Below are positions 59,374 through 64,000 of a stretch of DNA of 64,000 nt, in pieces. Source of the stretch: Arthrobacter luteolus NBRC 107841 (lineage in GTDB: Bacteria > Actinomycetota > Actinomycetes > Actinomycetales > Micrococcaceae); the NCBI RefSeq assembly GCF_001552075.1, contig NZ_BCQM01000007.1:124001-188000 (forward strand), read 5' to 3'. The translations under genes were made by a program, and so were the position numbers. Positions within the stretch are counted from its first letter, which is position 1, and the number at the start of each line of letters is the position of its first letter. The notes under the pieces are model-generated. The model did not search any database and was not told the DNA's origin. It saw only the letters and a list, made by a program, of their open reading frames with translations.

Positions 59374-60792
59374 CTAGGAATCGAACCCCAGCCCCACGGC
59401 GTCGAGCGTCTTGAGGATGATGTTCCGCTTGCCGTTATTGTGATCGGCCCGGTCCATCGACCACCTGGTGAGGTTGATGCCCACCGAGGCCAGCGGTTCG
59501 GGCGGGAACGGAAGCGGGCGCCTGCGCACCATCTCCACCCGGGTCCGCTCGGTGTCCTGGCCGGACAACAGGTCCAGGAGGACATCGGCGGCAAAGGCGG
59601 TGGCCCCGACGCCCAGCCCGGTGAAGCCGGAGGCATAAGCCACCTTCCCCTTGCGCGCCGTGCCGAAAAAGGCGCAGAACTGCGTGCTGGAATCGATGGG
59701 ACCTGCCCATTTGTGGCTGAATTTCAGCCCTTCAAGCTGCGGGAACGTGGTGAAGAAATGGGAAGCGAGTTTTTCCCAGGTCTCCGGCCGGTCCTCATGC
59801 CGGGGATTCACCCGTCCGCCGGCGAAGTACACCGCGTCGTAGCCGCCGAACAGGATCCGGTTGTCCTTGCTGAGCCGGTAGTAGTGGAACTGGTTCGCCA
59901 GGTCTGCGAGTCCCTGCCGGCTGTTCCAGCCGATCGCCTCGAGCTGCACGGGAGTGAGGGGCTCCGTCATCAGCGCGTAGTCGTACACGGTCACCGTCAT
60001 CAGCTTGTTGCGCTTCAGCAGCGACGGATAGGCATTCGTTCCCAGCACCACCTGGCCCGCCCGCACCTCGCCGTGTTCAGTCACCACCGTGACGCCGCCG
60101 TCGTGCTCCGTCAGCTCCGTGACCCGGGTTTTTTCGTGGATCTGGACGCCAAGGCCGGCAACCGTCCTCGCCAGCTCCAGCCCCAGCTTGTAGGGATGAA
60201 CCATGGCCACGGAATCCTTGTACCAGCGCCCGGCCAGATAGGTGGGTGAGTTCACCTCTGCCCGGACCGCGTCCTGGTCCAGGAAAACGCCGCCTTCCGA
60301 TCCGTCCTCCTGGAGCCAGGGCACCTGGTGCGGTTCAACAGCCACGCTGAGTGATCCGGTGCGTTCCCAGTCGCAGTCCATGCCGTATTTCTGCACCGCC
60401 TCCTGCATGCGGTCCAGGTTCTCCAGGCCCAGGCGCTCCAGCGTACCGATTTCCTCCGGCCAGCGGCTCCGCCCGTTCTCGTACCCGTGGGTCAGGCTGG
60501 CTTCGCAGAATCCGCCGTTGCGCCCGGAGGCCGCCCACGCCACCCGTTCGGCCTCAAGCAGGATCACGGTGCGCTCCGGATTCCGTTCCTTGGCACGCAG
60601 CGCCGTCCAGAGCCCGGTGTACCCGCCGCCCACAATCACCAGGTCGGCGCTGGTGCTGCCCTCAAGCCGGGGATGGCTGGGTGCGTTCTCCTGAAGTCCG
60701 TCGATCCAGAACGGCCGGTGCACGGCACCTTCCAGCGACTTGGCGACGACGGCGGACTGGGGGACGTTCCGTTCGAAAACGGTGGTATTCAC
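59374..60792 (-). CDS. FAD-dependent amine/amino-acid oxidoreductase (DAO family, PuuB-like)
   Basis: 472 residues. GTG start with AGGAG upstream. Dinucleotide motif ADLVIVGGGYTGLWTAL (GGGYTG at 55-60), then VILLEAERVAWAASGRNGGF, the usual flavin-binding stretch of gamma-glutamylputrescine oxidase-like enzymes. Near the C terminus, KVAYASGFTGLGVGATAFAA closes the FAD site. Such enzymes oxidise secondary or primary amines and N-methyl amino acids to imines or aldehydes. It lies 100 bases downstream of an oligopeptide-type ABC transporter, which may supply its substrate. Sarcosine-type activity would link it to the hyu module, but that is a guess. Confidence 0.88.
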   Translation of the reverse strand: MNTTVFERNVPQSAVVAKSLEGAVHRPFWIDGLQENAPSHPRLEGSTSADLVIVGGGYTGLWTALRAKERNPERTVILLEAERVAWAASGRNGGFCEASLTHGYENGRSRWPEEIGTLERLGLENLDRMQEAVQKYGMDCDWERTGSLSVAVEPHQVPWLQEDGSEGGVFLDQDAVRAEVNSPTYLAGRWYKDSVAMVHPYKLGLELARTVAGLGVQIHEKTRVTELTEHDGGVTVVTEHGEVRAGQVVLGTNAYPSLLKRNKLMTVTVYDYALMTEPLTPVQLEAIGWNSRQGLADLANQFHYYRLSKDNRILFGGYDAVYFAGGRVNPRHEDRPETWEKLASHFFTTFPQLEGLKFSHKWAGPIDSSTQFCAFFGTARKGKVAYASGFTGLGVGATAFAADVLLDLLSGQDTERTRVEMVRRRPLPFPPEPLASVGINLTRWSMDRADHNNGKRNIILKTLDAVGLGFDS

Positions 60793-60841
60793 GGGTGTTC
60801 TCCTGTTTCGGGGTGCGGCGGGAACCGCGCCCGGATGGTTC

Positions 60842-60897
60842 GGCGGCAGGGGCTGCCGCCGTTTGTGGCACACTGCCTGATCCTCGCTGGATCAGGC
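60842..60897 (-). promoter_or_regulatory. Two hairpins between transporter and oxidoreductase genes
   Basis: GCCTGATCC / GGATCAGGC (60875-60883, 60889-60897; 9 bp, 5-base loop) overlaps the stop codon of the ABC ATPase. GGCGGCAG / CTGCCGCC (60842-60849, 60853-60860; 8 bp) follows it in the 99-base gap. No T-run is present. They could cause partial termination or RNA processing before the oxidoreductase gene. Confidence 0.5.
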
Positions 60898-62499
60898 CGT
60901 GGCCGGCTCCTCGTCCCACAGCGGGCGGGGACGCGAGCCGATGAGGTTCCGGGTGTATTCTTCGCCGGGATCCTCAAGAATGCGGGCGGTTGGCCCCTGT
61001 TCAACGATCCGGCCCTGGTGCATCACCAGGACGTTGTCGCAGAGCCGGGAAACGACTGCCAGGTCGTGGGTGACAAACAGAATGGTCAGGCCGAACTGGC
61101 CGCGGAGTTCCTCCACCAGATCAAGCACCTGGGCCTGGACCGAAACGTCCAGTGCGCTGGTTGCCTCGTCAAGGACCAGCAGCCGGGGACGGGCGGCGAG
61201 CGCTTTGGCGAGGGCAACCCGCTGGCGCTGACCGCCGGAGAGTGCGCGCGGCAATGCGTCACAGCGTTCTTCGGCGATTCCCACCCGCCCCAGCAGTTCC
61301 CGCGCACTGGCCAGGGCCTCGTGGCGGCCTTGCTGCTGGTGCAGGCGGAAGACATCCGCGACGGCCTTGCCGACCGGAATGCGTGGGTCCAGGGAAAGGT
61401 ACGGGTCCTGGAAGACAATCTGGACGTCCTTGGCGAGGACTTTCCGTTCCGCGGCCGCCAGCCGGCGCTGCGGCCGCAGGTTCCCGCCAAGCGTGAGGTC
61501 ACCTTCGGTGGCTGTTTCCAGCGCTACAACCAGCCGGGCGAGCGTTGACTTCCCGGAGCCCGACTCCCCCACCACGCCGAGCGAGCCGCCCTCCGGCAGG
61601 CTGAAAGCGGCATCGTCCAGTGCGGTGAGGATTTCGCCGCGTGCCAGTTCGTAGCGCTTGGAAAGCCCCTTGGCCTCAAGCAGCGGCTGGACGCCAATCA
61701 CGGCGGCCGGTGCGGGGATCTCGTCCAGGTCGATGACGGGTGTGGCGTTGACCAGCTGCCGCGTGTAGTCCTGCTGCGGGGCCAGGAAGACTTCCTGGGT
61801 GGCACCCTGTTCCACGACCCGGCCGTTCCGCAGCACGTAGACGCGTTCGCAGAGGCTGGCGGCGAGGTTCAGGTCGTGGGTGATAAAAAGCATGCCCATG
61901 CCCCGGGCCTGCTGCTGTTCGCGCAGCAGGCTCACAATGCCGGCCTGGGTGGTAACGTCCAGCGCCGTGGTGGGTTCATCGCAGAGCAGCAGCTTCGGGG
62001 AGTTCAGCAGCGCGGCAGCAATCATCACGCGCTGGAGCATGCCGCCGGAGAGCTGGTGCGGGTGCTGGCCGGTGAGTTCCTTGGCCCGGCGCAGCCCGAC
62101 CTGTTCGAGGGCGGCGACCGAGCGCTGCGCTGCTTCAGCGCGGGAGAGTCCCTGGAAACGCAGTGTCTCGCCCAGGAAATCCCCCACGGTGCGGACCGGG
62201 TTGATCCCGGCCCGGGGGTCCTGGAAGATCATGGACGCGTCTTTGCGGCGCAGGTCCATCAGGCGCTGCCTGCCGGCGGTCAGCGTGTCCAGCCCGCGGA
62301 CGGAAACCGTACCGGATACCTGGGCCCGCTCCGGGAGGAGTCCCAGCGCTGCCCTGATGGTCAGCGACTTGCCGGATCCGGACTCTCCCACCAGGGCGAC
62401 GGCCTCGCCGTCGTCCACATGAAGCGAGACCCGGTCCAGCAGCGGTGCCTTGTCCGGGAAGCCGAGGGTGAGGTCCTGGATCTCCAAAAGCCTGCTCAT
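60892..62499 (-). CDS. Duplicated ABC ATPase (DppD-DppF fusion)
   Basis: 535 residues with two complete ATPase modules. First (about 1-260): Walker A VGESGSGKSLT near residue 37, signature LSGGMLQRVMIAAAL, Walker B LLLCDEPTTALD. Second (about 275-535): Walker A VGESGSGKSTL near 308, signature LSGGQRQRVALAKAL, Walker B LLVLDEATSALD. Oligopeptide tails (PQQDYTRQLVNATP; PGEEYTRNLIGSRP) close each module. One chain thus supplies both sites of the ABC dimer. It overlaps the DppC-type permease gene by four bases. Confidence 0.93.
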   Translation of the reverse strand: MSRLLEIQDLTLGFPDKAPLLDRVSLHVDDGEAVALVGESGSGKSLTIRAALGLLPERAQVSGTVSVRGLDTLTAGRQRLMDLRRKDASMIFQDPRAGINPVRTVGDFLGETLRFQGLSRAEAAQRSVAALEQVGLRRAKELTGQHPHQLSGGMLQRVMIAAALLNSPKLLLCDEPTTALDVTTQAGIVSLLREQQQARGMGMLFITHDLNLAASLCERVYVLRNGRVVEQGATQEVFLAPQQDYTRQLVNATPVIDLDEIPAPAAVIGVQPLLEAKGLSKRYELARGEILTALDDAAFSLPEGGSLGVVGESGSGKSTLARLVVALETATEGDLTLGGNLRPQRRLAAAERKVLAKDVQIVFQDPYLSLDPRIPVGKAVADVFRLHQQQGRHEALASARELLGRVGIAEERCDALPRALSGGQRQRVALAKALAARPRLLVLDEATSALDVSVQAQVLDLVEELRGQFGLTILFVTHDLAVVSRLCDNVLVMHQGRIVEQGPTARILEDPGEEYTRNLIGSRPRPLWDEEPATA

Positions 62500-63356
62500 G
62501 CGAGTTTTCCTCCGATTCGGTCTGAAAGTTCCTCGCCGATGATGTTTACGGCCACCACCACCAGGACGATCACCAGGGCAGGCCAGAAGGCCGGCAGCAG
62601 ATGTCCGCCCAACAGTGCGCCCCGGGATTCCTCGATCATGGCGCCCCAGTCACTGGTGGGCGGCTGGATGCCCAGCCCAATGAAGGAGAGTGCTGCGAGG
62701 TCGGCCAGCACGTAGCCGAAGTTGAGCGTGGATTGGGCGCCGACGGTGGGAATGAGGTTGGGCAGGACCCTGCCCAGGACCACCCACGGTGTCCGGAACC
62801 CGAGCACCTGGTACGCCTGGACATAGGGGCGGCTGCGTTCGGCAGTCACGAGCGACTGGGTCAGGCGGGCCACGTAGGGAACGTAGGCGATGGTCATCGC
62901 GATAATCGGCGCGGTGAGTCCCTTGCCGAACAGGGCGATTGCCAGCATGGCCAGCAGCAGCGCGGGGAAGGCAAAAAGCAGGTCGAAAACCCGGCTGAGC
63001 AGCTTGCCCAGCCATCCCCGGGACCAGCCGGCGGCCAGTCCCAGGAGCAGGCCCAGGACGGTGGATGCCACCATCACGATTGCCGGTCCCAGCAGGGAGG
63101 TCCGGCCGCCGTGCATGAGGCGGCTCAGGAGGTCACGGCCCAGCGCGTCGGTGCCGAGCAGGTGCCCGGCTCCCGGACCGGCGAGCACGTTGTTCAGGTC
63201 GACGTAGTCCGGGTCATAGGGTGCCAGGACGGGAGCGAATACCGCCAGGAGAACCACCAGGGCGGAGAAAACCGCCGCGGCCCAGCCCAGGGGTGAGAGG
63301 TACTGCCCATAGCGGCCTAGGCCTGCCTGCTGAGGCAGGCGGAGCGTCAGGGTCAT
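62496..63356 (-). CDS. Oligopeptide-type ABC transporter permease (DppC class)
   Basis: 286 residues. N-terminal membrane segment (WAAAVFSALVVLLAVFAPVL) followed by APYDPDYVDLNNVLAGPGAG and LLGTDALGRDLLSRLMHGGR, both hallmarks of DppC permeases. The EAA loop appears as YVQAYQVLGFRTPWVVLGRV, and a late PPTSDWGAMIEESRG segment is characteristic. Overlaps the genes on both sides by four bases, so it is coupled with the ATPase and the DppB-type permease. The ligand cannot be inferred from the permease. Confidence 0.93.
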   Translation of the reverse strand: MTLTLRLPQQAGLGRYGQYLSPLGWAAAVFSALVVLLAVFAPVLAPYDPDYVDLNNVLAGPGAGHLLGTDALGRDLLSRLMHGGRTSLLGPAIVMVASTVLGLLLGLAAGWSRGWLGKLLSRVFDLLFAFPALLLAMLAIALFGKGLTAPIIAMTIAYVPYVARLTQSLVTAERSRPYVQAYQVLGFRTPWVVLGRVLPNLIPTVGAQSTLNFGYVLADLAALSFIGLGIQPPTSDWGAMIEESRGALLGGHLLPAFWPALVIVLVVVAVNIIGEELSDRIGGKLA

Positions 63357-64000
63357 CGGGTCTCCGTTCCGGCCGCGATACGCGGATCGATAAGGGGCTG
63401 GATGAGGTCCACCAGGGTGTTGACCAGGACAAAGGCCGCCACAACAACCATCACGATGGCCTGGACGACGGAGAAGTCCAGACGGTCAATCGACTGCACG
63501 AGCAGCTGACCGATCCCGGCGAGTCCGAAGGTCCGCTCAATGATGGCGCTGGACACCAGCAGGCCGGCCACCAGCACACCGCTGACGGTCAGGATGGGGC
63601 CCAGGGCGTTGCGCAGCACGTGCCGTCCCACGACTGCCCCGCGGCTGAGGCCGCGGCTGGTAGCCACTTCCACGTGCTCACGGACCAGCTGCTCATTCAT
63701 GGAGGAGCGGGTCACCCGCGCCACCATGGCAATATAGGTGATCCCCAGCGCCAGCGCGGGCAGGGTCAGATGCCATATTCGGTCCCAGCCGGCGTCGCCG
63801 CTCCCGAAGGAGGGGAACCAGCCCAGTCCGACGGAAAACAGGGCGACCAGGGCGATGGCTGCCACAAACGGCGGTACGGCGCCGGCGGCGGTCAGCGTGA
63901 TGAGGATAAAGCGGTCGCCGAAGCCCTTGTTCAGGCTGGCCACAATTCCGGCCAGCAGCCCAAGCACGGTGATGAACACGGCTGCCAGCGCCACCAGCTG
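63353..64000 (-). CDS. Oligopeptide-type ABC transporter permease (DppB class), cut by right edge
   Basis: The frame runs to the last base, so the N terminus and probably the binding-protein gene lie outside the window. The 215 visible residues include ALAAVFITVLGLLAGIVASL, GDRFILITLTAAGAVPPFVA, the EAA-type segment EHVEVATSRGLSRGAVVGRH and a C-terminal VVVAAFVLVNTLVDLIQPLI followed by DPR. That matches the C-terminal two thirds of DppB permeases. It is the most upstream visible gene of this transporter unit. Confidence 0.9.
   Translation of the reverse strand, partial: QLVALAAVFITVLGLLAGIVASLNKGFGDRFILITLTAAGAVPPFVAAIALVALFSVGLGWFPSFGSGDAGWDRIWHLTLPALALGITYIAMVARVTRSSMNEQLVREHVEVATSRGLSRGAVVGRHVLRNALGPILTVSGVLVAGLLVSSAIIERTFGLAGIGQLLVQSIDRLDFSVVQAIVMVVVAAFVLVNTLVDLIQPLIDPRIAAGTETR

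Noticed and set aside
59368-59395. A tRNA T-arm-like stretch (GGTTCGATTCC on the minus strand).
   Set aside because: It encodes the last residues (GFDS) of the FAD oxidoreductase, and no cloverleaf can be folded around it.
1-64000. Search for mobile elements, phage genes or integration scars that might mark the island as acquired.
   Set aside because: I found no transposase, integrase, tRNA-linked direct repeats or clear drop in GC content by eye.

Overview
The window is about 64 kb of high-GC DNA with GTG and TTG starts, strong AGGAG-type ribosome binding sites, many 1-4 base gene overlaps and Tat/lipoprotein-type export signals. Gene content points to an actinobacterium, most likely Arthrobacter or a close Micrococcaceae relative (inferred from gene families; no rRNA or tRNA is present to confirm). 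I see no insertion sequence, prophage, CRISPR array or RNA gene. Gene density is high and the only gap above 300 bases is the divergent promoter region at 55125-55430.

Region by region. (1) 1-7.5 kb: the end of an aldo/keto reductase, then a maltose-type unit: MalE-MalF-MalG on the minus strand diverging from a GH13 alpha-glucosidase and a LacI regulator, with LacI-type operators between them. (2) 7.6-13.3 kb: a very large exported, membrane-anchored metallophosphatase with three lamin-tail domains and a Pro/Thr stalk, then a DoxX-like protein and a coiled-coil protein. (3) 13.3-18.9 kb: a tricarboxylate module: GntR regulator and TcuA-like flavoprotein diverging from TctC-TctB-TctA, with two near-identical GntR-type boxes between them. 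(4) 18.9-25.8 kb: housekeeping and orphan genes (ZapE, a membrane protein, DUF1540, HNH, S4, an NhaA-DsbA fusion, two hypotheticals).

(5) 25.8-47.6 kb is the most interesting part. It is a catabolic island of about 17 genes: two YtcJ-like amidohydrolases, two aldo/keto reductase homologues, a zinc alcohol dehydrogenase, a MoaF-like protein, two phosphotriesterase-family proteins (one with an intact metal site, one with nearly all ligands lost), an alpha/beta hydrolase, a methyltransferase-like protein with a degenerate SAM loop, an SDR, two HSL-type esterases, a Bcr/CflA exporter and an SBP_5-type ABC importer. A TetR regulator closes it. The same 18-bp inverted repeat, AGTCTAC-N4-GTAGACT and close variants, sits in front of five transcription units, and in several it overlaps the apparent -10 box. 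I infer one TetR-controlled regulon for uptake and stepwise breakdown of a single unknown compound class. Four enzyme families each occur as a pair.

(6) 47.7-50.6 kb: an orphan MbcA/ParS/Xre-type protein, a Pth2-type peptidyl-tRNA hydrolase, a LysE exporter and a solute-binding lipoprotein. (7) 50.6-58.3 kb: a hydantoin/imide-type module (HyuA, HyuB and an N-carbamoylsarcosine amidase-like enzyme) diverging from a class III CoA-transferase, an HMG-CoA-lyase-like protein and a GntR regulator; two inverted copies of TGCATACAAC lie in the divergent promoter region. (8) 58.3-64 kb: a hypothetical protein, an FAD-dependent amine oxidoreductase and an oligopeptide-type ABC transporter cut by the right edge.

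Functions are assigned from sequence motifs and recalled family features only. The substrates of the regulon, the Hyu module and the last transporter are not determined by the sequence.
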